From an uncultured Granulosicoccaceae bacterium (lineage in GTDB: Bacteria; Pseudomonadota; Gammaproteobacteria; Granulosicoccales; Granulosicoccaceae), in the NCBI GenBank assembly GCA_937957915.1, contig CALGNZ010000048.1, positions 1 through 35,406 on the forward strand: a stretch of 35,406 nucleotides of DNA, written 5' to 3'. Shown piece after piece: positions 6,617 to 14,882 of this stretch; within the stretch, counting starts at the first letter, position 1, and every line of letters starts with the position of its first letter. The notes below the pieces were generated by a model. That model did no database searches. It was not told where the DNA came from and was given only the letters and a program-made list of their open reading frames with translations. The translations under genes and the position numbers were made by a program.

Positions 6617-8683
6617 ATGTCAGATCCCACACAAACAACGCCGATTGGCGCAGCAGACGCGAAAGTTGTTTTCACGCCAAGTGGCCGGCGCGGAAGGTTC
6701 CCTGTCGGCACACCGGTTCTTGAAGCGGCCCGCTCACTTGGCGTCGATATAGATTCAGTGTGTGGCGGCCGTGCCATTTGTGGACGCTGCCAAATTTTAT
6801 GCGGCGAAGGTGATTTCGCCAAGCATGGCATCCAGTCGGCAGCTTCACACTTGTCTGGCTTTACGAAAACGGAAGAACGCTGGGAGCGGGTTAAAAAAGT
6901 CTCGCTTAACGGGCGAAGATTGAGCTGCCAGGCGCGTCTTGAAGGCGACGTAGTCATCGATGTGCCTCCTGATAGCCAGGTTCACCGACAGGTGGTTCGC
7001 AAAGGTGCGGATTTGCTGGATATCGAACTCAACCCGCTGGTGCGCCTCTATTACGTTGAAGTGCAGGAACCCGATATGCACACCCCGAGTGGCGACTTGC
7101 AACGTCTGCAAACCGCACTCGAATACGAATGGCACCTCAGCGACCTTACGGTAGAAACATCAATCCTGCCGTCGCTGCAAAAGGCACTGCGTCAGGACGA
7201 CTGGAAAGTGACAGTCGCTGTCGCCGAGAATCAGCGCATTATCGCTGTATGGTCTGGCTTCAAAGAACAAACCCTGGGCGTTGCGGTCGATGTTGGCTCG
7301 ACCACAATTGCAGCACACCTGTGTGACCTGATGACAGGCAACGTTCTCTCATCCAACGGCATCATGAATCCGCAGATCCGATTCGGAGAAGACCTGATGA
7401 GCCGTGTCTCTTACGTGATGATGAATCCCGGTGGCGAGGCTGATATGACAAGAGTGGTCAGGGAAGCGCTGTGCGAGTTGATTCACGAAAGCACCACTGA
7501 AATCGGCGCCACCCCGGATGACGTTATCGCAGTCACCCTGGTTGCTAATCCGGTGATGCATCATTTGCTATTGGGGATTAACCCGATTGAACTCGGCGGC
7601 GCGCCATTCGCACTGGCCAGCGATGGCGCGGTGCTTTGCACAGGGTCAGAACTTGATCTGAATACGCACAGAAATGCTCAGGTCTATGTATTGCCCTGTA
7701 TCGCCGGACACGTTGGCGCAGATACCGCCGGCGTTATTCTGGCCGAGCGGCCCGACACCATGGAAGACATCACGCTGATTGTCGATGTTGGCACCAACGC
7801 TGAAATCGTGCTCGGCAACAGACATCGGCTATTGGCCTGCTCAAGCCCAACCGGACCGGCGTTTGAAGGCGCACAAATCAGCGGTGGTCAACGCGCAGCA
7901 CCAGGCGCGATAGAACGAGTTCGCATCGACCCGGAGACCCTTGAGGCCAGATACAGTGTCATCGGAAGCGATGTCTGGTCCAACGATCCGGAGTTTACCG
8001 AAGCGACATCTCAGGTAGGTGTTACCGGCATTTGTGGCAGCGGCATTATTGAAGTGATCGCGGAGATGTATCTGGCCGGAATTATTGATCGCAACGGCGT
8101 TGTACGTGCTGAACTGGCTGGCCGATCAAACCGCATTATCGAAGACGGACGCACTCACTCGTACCTGTTGCACGAGGGTGAAGTAAAAATAATCATTACG
8201 CAAAACGACGTCCGACAGATTCAGCTTGCCAAAGCAGCACTCTACGCCGGTGTGCGTTTGCTGATGGATCGACTGGAAATAGACCACGTCGATCGCATTC
8301 GCCTGGCTGGAGCGTTCGGCAGCCACATTGACGTCAAGTATGCGATGGTGCTTGGTCTGATTCCCGACTGCCAGTTGAGCAACGTTTCATCGGCGGGTAA
8401 TGCTGCCGGCTCTGGCGCGCGGATCGCGCTGCTGGATATCAACTCACGCGAGGCGATTGAAGGGCTGGTTGATCAGGTGGAAAAAATAGAAACGGCAGTC
8501 GAACAGAAATTCCAGGATCACTTTGTTGCTGCGATGGGCATTCCACATACAACTGCCAGCTTTCCGGAACTCGCGAAGGAAGTTTCCCTCCCTGCGCGAG
8601 GCCCTGAAAGCGGTAACGCTTCAGACAGCCGACAATCCAGAAGACGGCGGCGCCGAAGCAGAACAGATGGTGGTTCTTCTTAG
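6617..8683 (+). CDS. RACo-type corrinoid activation protein (2Fe-2S ferredoxin + ASKHA/DUF4445)
   Basis: This 688-residue ATP-dependent reductive activator returns Co(II) corrinoid to the active Co(I) state. The N-terminal 2Fe-2S domain carries Cys49, Cys55 and Cys58 in CGGRAICGRC, plus Cys104. The large C-terminal ASKHA domain shows VDVGSTTIAAHL, VDVGTNAEIVL and SSPTGPAFEGAQISGG, then GICGSGIIEVIAEM. This is the RACo layout and not the 4Fe-4S RamA layout. ATG 6617 is chosen over TTG 6602. The C-terminus ends in a tail with six consecutive Arg and eight in all, written AGA AGA CGG CGG CGC CGA. Its last 63 bp overlap the convergent regulator gene. Confidence 0.92.
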   Translation: MSDPTQTTPIGAADAKVVFTPSGRRGRFPVGTPVLEAARSLGVDIDSVCGGRAICGRCQILCGEGDFAKHGIQSAASHLSGFTKTEERWERVKKVSLNGRRLSCQARLEGDVVIDVPPDSQVHRQVVRKGADLLDIELNPLVRLYYVEVQEPDMHTPSGDLQRLQTALEYEWHLSDLTVETSILPSLQKALRQDDWKVTVAVAENQRIIAVWSGFKEQTLGVAVDVGSTTIAAHLCDLMTGNVLSSNGIMNPQIRFGEDLMSRVSYVMMNPGGEADMTRVVREALCELIHESTTEIGATPDDVIAVTLVANPVMHHLLLGINPIELGGAPFALASDGAVLCTGSELDLNTHRNAQVYVLPCIAGHVGADTAGVILAERPDTMEDITLIVDVGTNAEIVLGNRHRLLACSSPTGPAFEGAQISGGQRAAPGAIERVRIDPETLEARYSVIGSDVWSNDPEFTEATSQVGVTGICGSGIIEVIAEMYLAGIIDRNGVVRAELAGRSNRIIEDGRTHSYLLHEGEVKIIITQNDVRQIQLAKAALYAGVRLLMDRLEIDHVDRIRLAGAFGSHIDVKYAMVLGLIPDCQLSNVSSAGNAAGSGARIALLDINSREAIEGLVDQVEKIETAVEQKFQDHFVAAMGIPHTTASFPELAKEVSLPARGPESGNASDSRQSRRRRRRSRTDGGSS

Positions 8684-9709
8684 AGAGGTTACTTTTGCTC
8701 CCCGCGGCGTCAACTTCGACGGTGTAGCAGCCTCTACCTGGCCAGCAGCCCTTCTGCGCTCGTCACGCGGAGGCAAACCAAAAGTGTCGCGGTAGCACTT
8801 ACTAAAATGAGGTGCCGAAATAAATCCGCAAGCCAGCGCAATGTCAACGATAGGCATGCTGGTCTGCAACAACAACTGGCGTGCACGTTCGAGGCGAAGT
8901 TCCAGGTAATACCGTGTCGGTACACATTGCAGGTAGCGCTGAAACAGTCGTTCGAGCTGGCGCCTCGACAGACCTACATGAAATGACAGTTCATCGAGTG
9001 TCATCGGCTCTTCGATATTGGCTTCCATCAAAGAGACCGCTTCTGCGAGTTTCGGTTGGTTAGTACCGATTCTTTGCGTCAGTGGCACGCGCTGGCGATC
9101 ATGCTTGTCACGTATACGATCGCACATGAACTGTTCGGTAATTGCCGAGGCCAGATCTGCACCATGCGCGTTTCTTATCTCGTGCAAAAACATATCAAGC
9201 GGCGCTGTTCCGCCAGCGCAGGTGTAACGGTTGTTGTCTACTTCAAAGAGTTCAGGCGAGATGACCAAATGCGGAAACTCTTCTCGCGAGCTGGCCATAT
9301 TCTCCCAATGGATAGTGCAGCGGCAGCCATCCAAAGCATCTGCTTTGGCAAGCAGATAGGTGCCTGTACAAACCGCACCCAACACCATATCCCGTTTTGC
9401 CGCAGCCCTTAACCAGTTAATAACACCGGGATCAGCGTGGTGTTGCACCTGGTTACCGGAACAGACAAACAGTGCATCGAGACTGCCAGCCTTGTCAATT
9501 GGAATATCCGGGGTGATGGTTACACCGTTACTTGCTGATACCGGATGTTCATCAGCGCCTACCGTAAACCATTCGTAGAGCGTGGTGCCAGCCAACTGGT
9601 TAGCCATTCTCAATGGCTCCACAGAAGACGAAAATGCCAGCAAAGAAAAGTTTGGCACTAGCAGGAATCCAATCGAAACCGGACTGCCCGCATTTTTCGC
9701 TTTGATCAT
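8621..9709 (-). CDS. GlxA-family regulator: DJ-1/PfpI domain + AraC HTH (GbdR-like)
   Basis: This 362-residue transcription factor has an N-terminal DJ-1/PfpI-like sensor domain (about 10-200, with the elbow GAVCTGTYLL at 111-120). A C-terminal AraC double helix-turn-helix follows (about 218-318, with LSFHVGLSRRQLERLFQRYL and ALACGFISAPHFSKCYRDTF). This architecture is shared by GbdR, CdhR and SouR, which sense glycine betaine, carnitine and sarcosine. Next to an MttB-like gene it most likely controls quaternary-amine use. A GGAA motif precedes ATG 9709. The last ~44 residues extend beyond the normal end of the family, and the final 21 codons are antisense to the activator gene's Arg tail. 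Confidence 0.9.
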   Translation of the reverse strand: MIKAKNAGSPVSIGFLLVPNFSLLAFSSSVEPLRMANQLAGTTLYEWFTVGADEHPVSASNGVTITPDIPIDKAGSLDALFVCSGNQVQHHADPGVINWLRAAAKRDMVLGAVCTGTYLLAKADALDGCRCTIHWENMASSREEFPHLVISPELFEVDNNRYTCAGGTAPLDMFLHEIRNAHGADLASAITEQFMCDRIRDKHDRQRVPLTQRIGTNQPKLAEAVSLMEANIEEPMTLDELSFHVGLSRRQLERLFQRYLQCVPTRYYLELRLERARQLLLQTSMPIVDIALACGFISAPHFSKCYRDTFGLPPRDERRRAAGQVEAATPSKLTPRGAKVTSLRRTTICSASAPPSSGLSAV

Positions 9710-10078
9710 TTATTTATTCCAGCAATCAGAGTCTTTTTTTCTCGGCTTTACGCTGAGATCTCTTGTCTGAATCAGCGCTACTTTGGCACTGTTCAACAGC
9801 CTCTAAAACAAAATTAACCACTACATGAAGGCTGGCGTTACTTTACTTATTGCGACATTTCGACAGAGTGCCAGTTGAATATACAATCAGGTACCAAACG
9901 ACATTTCAGTTGATTTCCTTAAATTGAAATCTCATGAAGCTTCCATAACCCTATTAAATTACTACGAATTTTATTTTCTACTCCTACGCAAATCAGTTTC
10001 TCAAAATGGGGGTTTCAAAAACCGGCCCCCGGTGAATTCCGGGTAAAAACAGGAATTTAGAGTGATCTAAACCAAAAT
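9710..10078. other. Intergenic region between the mttB-like and regulator genes
   Basis: No gene is seen in these 369 bases. The stretch is AT-rich and must contain the regulator's promoter. An inverted repeat GATTTC (9912-9917) / GAAATC (9926-9931) is a possible operator. The terminator of the upstream mttB-like gene occupies 10017-10043. No single -35/-10 pair stood out. Confidence 0.45.
10017..10043 (-). terminator. Terminator after the mttB-like gene
   Basis: Read on the minus strand, ACCGG-GGG-CCGGT is immediately followed by four more T (T-run 10021-10017). An alternative stem CCCGG/CCGGG spans 10028-10043. It lies about 36 bases past the TAG stop, and would separate mttB-like transcription from the regulator gene. 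Confidence 0.5.
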
Positions 10079-11635
10079 CTAATAGTTTGCATCCGCAAAA
10101 GAGCCTTTTCGCTGGTCAATGTAGTCTCTTAATGCCTCGTCTACTGCCACATCAATCGCCGGTGCTTCGTAGCTGGCAAGCATTTCTTTTACGAGCTTGT
10201 TTGCGCGTGCTGCGGCATCCAGCGCTCCTTCGCTTTCCCATTGTTCAAAGCTGTTGTTGTCGGCAATTGACGATCGATAAAAGGCGTTTTCAAAATTGGC
10301 CTGCGTGTGTTCGCAACCCAGAAAGTGAGCCCCGGGCCCAACTTCCTTTAACGCGCTAAGAGCCTGGCCGTTGTCACTGAAATCGAGCCCACCCGCAAAC
10401 ACATCAAGCATTCCGGCCTGGTCTGCATCCATCACAAATTTCTCGTAACTCATGACCAAACCGCCTTCCAGCCAGCCCGCCGTGTGCAGCATGAAGTTCA
10501 CGCCTGCAAGCAACGCTGCCTGCAAGGTATTGGCTGCCTCATATGCCGCCTGGGCATCTGGCAGCTTCGATGCATTCAACCCGCCACCTGAGCGAAACGG
10601 CACGCCAAGCCGACGTGCCAGCTCAGCTGCGATATACAGGACTGAAGCGGGCTCTGGCGTACCAAAAGTTGGTGCCCCCGACTGCATTGAAACACTGCTT
10701 GCGAATGTGCCAAAAACGACAGGCGCACCTGGCCTGACCAGCTGTACAAAGGCCATCCCCGCCAGCGCCTCGGCAAGAATCTGGGTTACGGTACCCACCA
10801 CCGTGACCGGCGACATTGCACCAGCCAGAATGAACGGAGAAATCACTGTTGCCTGATTCGCCTTCGCATAAACTTCCGCGGCACCTAGCATGGTGTCATC
10901 AAAGGTCATCGGAGAGTTGGCGTTGATGAGATTTATAACAACCGTTTTTTCAATGCCCGTATCGCTGTCAAGGTAGCCATCCCCGAACAGGATTTTCGAC
11001 ATTTCCACGGTATCCTGAGCACGCTCTGCCGCTGTGACAGAACCCATGTAGGGCTTGTCGCTGTAACGCATGTGCGCATAAACCATGTCGAAGTGGCGCT
11101 TGTTTACCGGCAGATCCACCGGCTCGCAGACGGTGCCACCGGAATGATGCAGCGACGGACTCATGTAGGCCAGTTTGACGAAATTTTGAAAGTCTTCGAT
11201 ATTCGCGTAACGCCTGCCATTGTCCAGATCTCTGACAAAAGGTGATCCGTACGCAGGTACTAATACAGTGCTGTCTCCGCCAATTTTTACACTACGTGAA
11301 GGGTTGCGAGCGTGCTGCACAAACTCGCGCGGGGCACTGTCCTGAATTATTTTACGGCACAGACCTCGAGGAAACCGTACTCGTTCTCCGTCGATATCCG
11401 CCCCGGCCTCGCGAAACAGTTCCAGAGCACGCGGGAAATCCCGAAACTCGATGCCTATTTCCTGCAGTACAGTATCTGCGTTGTGCTCAATGAGTTCGAG
11501 CTGCTCGTCGGTTGCATGACAATATGTCGGGACGCGGCGGGTTATAAACGGAGCTCCCTGGCTTTGCGCACGCTGGGCACGCTCAGCTCGTTTACCGGCC
11601 CTGCCACCGGATCTTCTTCGTCTGCCTTCCGCCAC
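10079..11635 (-). CDS. MttB-family (non-pyrrolysine) methylamine:corrinoid methyltransferase
   Basis: This 518-residue TIM-barrel protein of the trimethylamine methyltransferase family moves a methyl group from a quaternary or tertiary amine to the corrinoid protein. Family stretches include GGTVCEPVDLPVNKRHFDMV, FGTFASSVSMQSGAPTFGTP and the C-terminal AHFLGCEHTQANFENAFYRS. The frame has no internal UAG, so it belongs with the non-Pyl homologues (MtgB, MtpB, MtcB, MtyB), whose substrates include glycine betaine, proline betaine and carnitine. The substrate here cannot be read from sequence. The start is GTG 11635, with AGG about 8 bases upstream and no in-frame ATG before a stop at about 11681. 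Residues 1-25 hold nine Arg/Lys, including four in a row. Confidence 0.92.
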   Translation of the reverse strand: MAEGRRRRSGGRAGKRAERAQRAQSQGAPFITRRVPTYCHATDEQLELIEHNADTVLQEIGIEFRDFPRALELFREAGADIDGERVRFPRGLCRKIIQDSAPREFVQHARNPSRSVKIGGDSTVLVPAYGSPFVRDLDNGRRYANIEDFQNFVKLAYMSPSLHHSGGTVCEPVDLPVNKRHFDMVYAHMRYSDKPYMGSVTAAERAQDTVEMSKILFGDGYLDSDTGIEKTVVINLINANSPMTFDDTMLGAAEVYAKANQATVISPFILAGAMSPVTVVGTVTQILAEALAGMAFVQLVRPGAPVVFGTFASSVSMQSGAPTFGTPEPASVLYIAAELARRLGVPFRSGGGLNASKLPDAQAAYEAANTLQAALLAGVNFMLHTAGWLEGGLVMSYEKFVMDADQAGMLDVFAGGLDFSDNGQALSALKEVGPGAHFLGCEHTQANFENAFYRSSIADNNSFEQWESEGALDAAARANKLVKEMLASYEAPAIDVAVDEALRDYIDQRKGSFADANY

Positions 11636-12085
11636 TTGAAAACCTGCTGTTGCTTTTTTGAGAACTGTTGAGTATTTGCGTTAAACGCATTTGACATTGC
11701 CAGCGTCGCGACGGTCAGCTGCAACTGTGCGTCAAGGCAGACCGATTTCTGCCCGCCGTGAGGACTGATACACCATCAGCGATGGTTTTTGCACAATGTT
11801 ACCTCGCTTGGAAAGGCCGTTTTTCTGTTTTTGATATAGTCCCCCTCAACAAACGTAGCGATCCGCCTGGAACCCGAACCAGCCGGCGACTTTCCGAGCA
11901 GTAACCATATAGCGACCAACCACTGGCACAGGTCTTATGGTTATCAGCTGGAAAGACAGCTATTAAATAATGCATTACCTACGCAATTCGGCGAAAATTG
12001 CTGTAACTCCTATTTTCCCAATTTAACCACTTAACTTTACAGCGATTATCGAAGATTGGCTGTAGCAATAAACAGGGGACGCAAC
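11636..12085. other. Divergent promoter region, mttB-like / OmpA-like genes
   Basis: No supported gene lies in these 450 bases between two divergent genes. It should hold promoters for both the methyltransferase and the envelope operon. TATAGT at 11835-11840 is a candidate -10 for the rightward operon, but no well-spaced -35 was found. AGGGGA just before ATG 12086 is a good ribosome binding site. Confidence 0.45.
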
Positions 12086-14881
12086 ATGGCTTTACCACCT
12101 GACGACAAGAAAAAGTCTACCGATAAACCAACAGAGGTCACGCCGGCAACAAGAACCACACCGCCGCCGCTGGACAAGAGCCCTGCGTACTCAGAGGCGC
12201 GCAAAGCAGCCATTGCACAAGCGGCGGAGAGACAAGGCAAGACCGCAGCAGGCACCACGAATCTGGCATCAGCAGCAGACGCAACAAAAGCAACTGCAAC
12301 CAATGTGACACGTGACACCAAGACCACTGCCGATCAAATTGAGACCAAAGTTGCCAGCGCATCTACTTCGTCAGCTATCCGCACGCGGGAGCGCGGCGAG
12401 TACCCAGAGCCAAAAGGCAATGTGCGCCAGGCTTCCGGCGCTGCCACATCGTCATCAGTAAACCTCGCCGGCTCTGCTTCCGCGGGTGCCGATGCGACGC
12501 CAAAACTGACTCGCGAAGTGGTAAAGGACCCGGCGATTCCGGCCAAACCAGCTGCACAAACACCACCCGCAGCAAACGCAAAGACTGAAATCAAGACCGT
12601 CACTACTCGCGCTGATGCGCCGCGCAGCCCTGTCAGCCCGGGCGACCCAGACCGTGATTCTGTAAAAAGTGGTGCTGTAAAAGCTGGGGCCATGACAGAT
12701 GGCCCCGTGCAAGGTGGTCGCGTGCAAGGCGGTCCCGGCGATGGCCCGACACGAATTGCAGATCGAGGCCCGGTACGCGGCGAAGATCGTGGACGCGTGC
12801 GCAGTTCAAGCCGTGAAGCTGAGGCTGGTTATCGGCGCGGTCCTCCTGGCCGTCAATCACCACCACCAAACTATCGACCAGCCAGAGCGCGGCCAGCCAG
12901 ACCCCAGCGTAAAATGGGCCCGCCACCGGCCAGCTCTCGCAAAGGTGCCATCGTCAGACGTGGACGGCCGGTTCCGCACCACACTATTCACCCCGCAACC
13001 CCACATGACGGCAGCCCTTGGGGCCCGTTATTGATCGGCCTGCTGTTGTTAGCCGGCGTTGCGTGGTACGCAGTCAGGCATTACACACCACATATCGAGT
13101 CGGATCTTGCTCGCCGCAGCAATGAAGCACTGGCCGCGGAAGGTCTTGCCAGTGCAAATGTCACCATTGACGGGCGCACTGCACTACTCAGTGGATCAGT
13201 GGAAAGCAGTGATCAAAAGGATCTTGCAGAGCAAACCGTTGCCGGAACATTTGGTGTAAGAGCGGTTGACAACCAGCTGACTGTTGGCTCAGGCGGCGAA
13301 GTAGCGATTGAAGCACGCAGTCAGCCTTCTTTCTCGCTGACCAGAACCGATGACACGATCGAATTGACAGGTACCGTCTCAGACGAGCAGTACGCTACAG
13401 CGATGGAAGACGCCGCCAAAGCACATTTTGGAGCGGATCGAGTAAATGCATCAATAGCCGTTGTGCCCGGCACGACAAACCCCGGCTGGATGAGTGCTGT
13501 AAATCAGCTGGTTCCAGAGATGGACAAAGTCGACAATGGTGCGCTCAGCATTGAGAACGGTACGCTAACCCTGACTGGTTCCAGTGACGCAGAAACCAAA
13601 ACTCAAATCGGCGCAATCGCAACGGAATTAACAGCCGGCCAGTTGCAGGTGGAAAACCTAATCGACGCTCCGGAACCCGCGGTAGAAGCAGAACCTGTAG
13701 TTGAAGCAGAACCCGTAGTTAAAGCAGAACCCGTAGTTGAGCCCGAACCTGTAGCAGAACCTGAAATTCCAAAATTACCGGCATTCGCAGCAATTCGCGA
13801 CACTGGCGACGGCATCACGGTTAACGGGTTTATGTCTGCAGAGGGGGCCGAGCAGATACTCGCAGCGCTCGGAACAGACAAATCGATCACCAATAACATT
13901 AGCGTCGACGAGCGTGCAGAAACACCGGCGTGGACGGCGCAACTGGGTGATTCTCTTGGCGCACTGGCCACCGGCAATGTTGCCAACCCGGCTGTGACAA
14001 TGACGCGTTCGGGAAGTGTCAAACTGCGCGGTGTTGTGGAGAGTGAAGAAGCCCGGACAGCTGCAGAACAGGCGATAAGCACTGTGTATGGCGAAGAATT
14101 TGAGATTGCCAATGAACTTGAAGTTGTTATCCCACCGCCAGTGCCGACACTGACACCGTTTGCATCGATAACCTCTGACGATAACACCGTCACCATTACG
14201 GGGCTCCTACCCCCGGCAACGGCAAAATCAATCTCGGCCAGCTATAGAGCCGCTGGTAAGAGCGTTATTGAAAACGTCACTAGAGACGAGCGCGTCATAG
14301 AGCCGGTTTGGACCGATGCTTTTACCCAAACCGTCGACAATATGGGTGGCGTCGATGGACAGGCCGTCACTGTTACCAGCAATGGAGAGGTTATCCTGCG
14401 CGGCACAGTGGAAGATGAAGCTGCCAGGCAGACTGCCAGTGACAATATCGCCGCACTGTTCGGTGACTCTGTGAGTTTGCGCAACGACATTCAGGTAACA
14501 CCCACTATAGTTCCAGCAGATGAACTGGCAAAGCTGTTTGATGCAATCGACTTGTCTGGAATTCGTTTCGGCTCTAACAGTGCCGACCTCACTGACAATA
14601 GCATTGGTATTCTTGATCAGGTTGTGGACGCGCTTAGCAGCATTCCGGGCGTTGTTGTAGAAATCAGCGGGCACACAGACTCAGCTGGTAGCTATGACTA
14701 CAACCTGGCGTTAAGTACTCAGCGCGCTGAGGCAGTTCGTGATTACCTGGCGGACAACGGTATTGATGGCGACCGCCTGCAGTCTGTTGGATTTGGTCCC
14801 AGTCGCCCTGTTGCATCAAACGAAACCCGTGCCGGCCGCGCTTTAAACCGCCGAATCGAGTTTAATATTTCTGGAGAATAG
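12086..14881 (+). CDS. Transmembrane BON-repeat OmpA-domain envelope protein
   Basis: This 931-residue protein has four parts. Residues 1-310 are disordered: first Ala/Thr/Lys-rich, then strongly Arg/Pro/Gly-rich. One transmembrane helix follows at about 312-331 (PLLIGLLLLAGVAWYAV). Then come several BON-like alpha/beta modules with alternating LTGTV-type strands, interrupted by an EPVVEA linker. An OmpA peptidoglycan-binding domain occupies about the last 115 residues (EISGHTDSAGSYDYNLALS, with closing AGRALNRRIEF). Basic residues before the helix predict a cytoplasmic N-terminus and a periplasmic BON/OmpA part. ATG 12086, after AGGGGA, is preferred to TTG 12056. The next gene starts one base after the stop. 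It probably tethers a cytoplasmic partner to the wall. Confidence 0.88.
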   Translation: MALPPDDKKKSTDKPTEVTPATRTTPPPLDKSPAYSEARKAAIAQAAERQGKTAAGTTNLASAADATKATATNVTRDTKTTADQIETKVASASTSSAIRTRERGEYPEPKGNVRQASGAATSSSVNLAGSASAGADATPKLTREVVKDPAIPAKPAAQTPPAANAKTEIKTVTTRADAPRSPVSPGDPDRDSVKSGAVKAGAMTDGPVQGGRVQGGPGDGPTRIADRGPVRGEDRGRVRSSSREAEAGYRRGPPGRQSPPPNYRPARARPARPQRKMGPPPASSRKGAIVRRGRPVPHHTIHPATPHDGSPWGPLLIGLLLLAGVAWYAVRHYTPHIESDLARRSNEALAAEGLASANVTIDGRTALLSGSVESSDQKDLAEQTVAGTFGVRAVDNQLTVGSGGEVAIEARSQPSFSLTRTDDTIELTGTVSDEQYATAMEDAAKAHFGADRVNASIAVVPGTTNPGWMSAVNQLVPEMDKVDNGALSIENGTLTLTGSSDAETKTQIGAIATELTAGQLQVENLIDAPEPAVEAEPVVEAEPVVKAEPVVEPEPVAEPEIPKLPAFAAIRDTGDGITVNGFMSAEGAEQILAALGTDKSITNNISVDERAETPAWTAQLGDSLGALATGNVANPAVTMTRSGSVKLRGVVESEEARTAAEQAISTVYGEEFEIANELEVVIPPPVPTLTPFASITSDDNTVTITGLLPPATAKSISASYRAAGKSVIENVTRDERVIEPVWTDAFTQTVDNMGGVDGQAVTVTSNGEVILRGTVEDEAARQTASDNIAALFGDSVSLRNDIQVTPTIVPADELAKLFDAIDLSGIRFGSNSADLTDNSIGILDQVVDALSSIPGVVVEISGHTDSAGSYDYNLALSTQRAEAVRDYLADNGIDGDRLQSVGFGPSRPVASNETRAGRALNRRIEFNISGE
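13672..13770 (+). repeat. In-frame 18-bp repeats encoding an EPVVEA linker
   Basis: About five imperfect 18-bp units encode EPVVEA-like hexapeptides (EPAVEA, EPVVEA, EPVVKA, EPVVEP and EPVAEP). They lie between BON-like modules of the OmpA-domain protein. It is an acidic, Pro-rich, probably extended periplasmic spacer of the TonB type. Copy number may vary by slippage. Confidence 0.8.
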
Positions 14882-14882
14882 T

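Noticed and set aside
10079-11635. Pyrrolysine-containing MttB
   Set aside because: The frame is open for 518 codons without an internal UAG; only the terminal stop is TAG.
11542-11724. Minus-strand frame overlapping the start of the mttB-like gene
   Set aside because: It is out of frame with the methyltransferase and has no ribosome binding site or domain; treated as a shadow.
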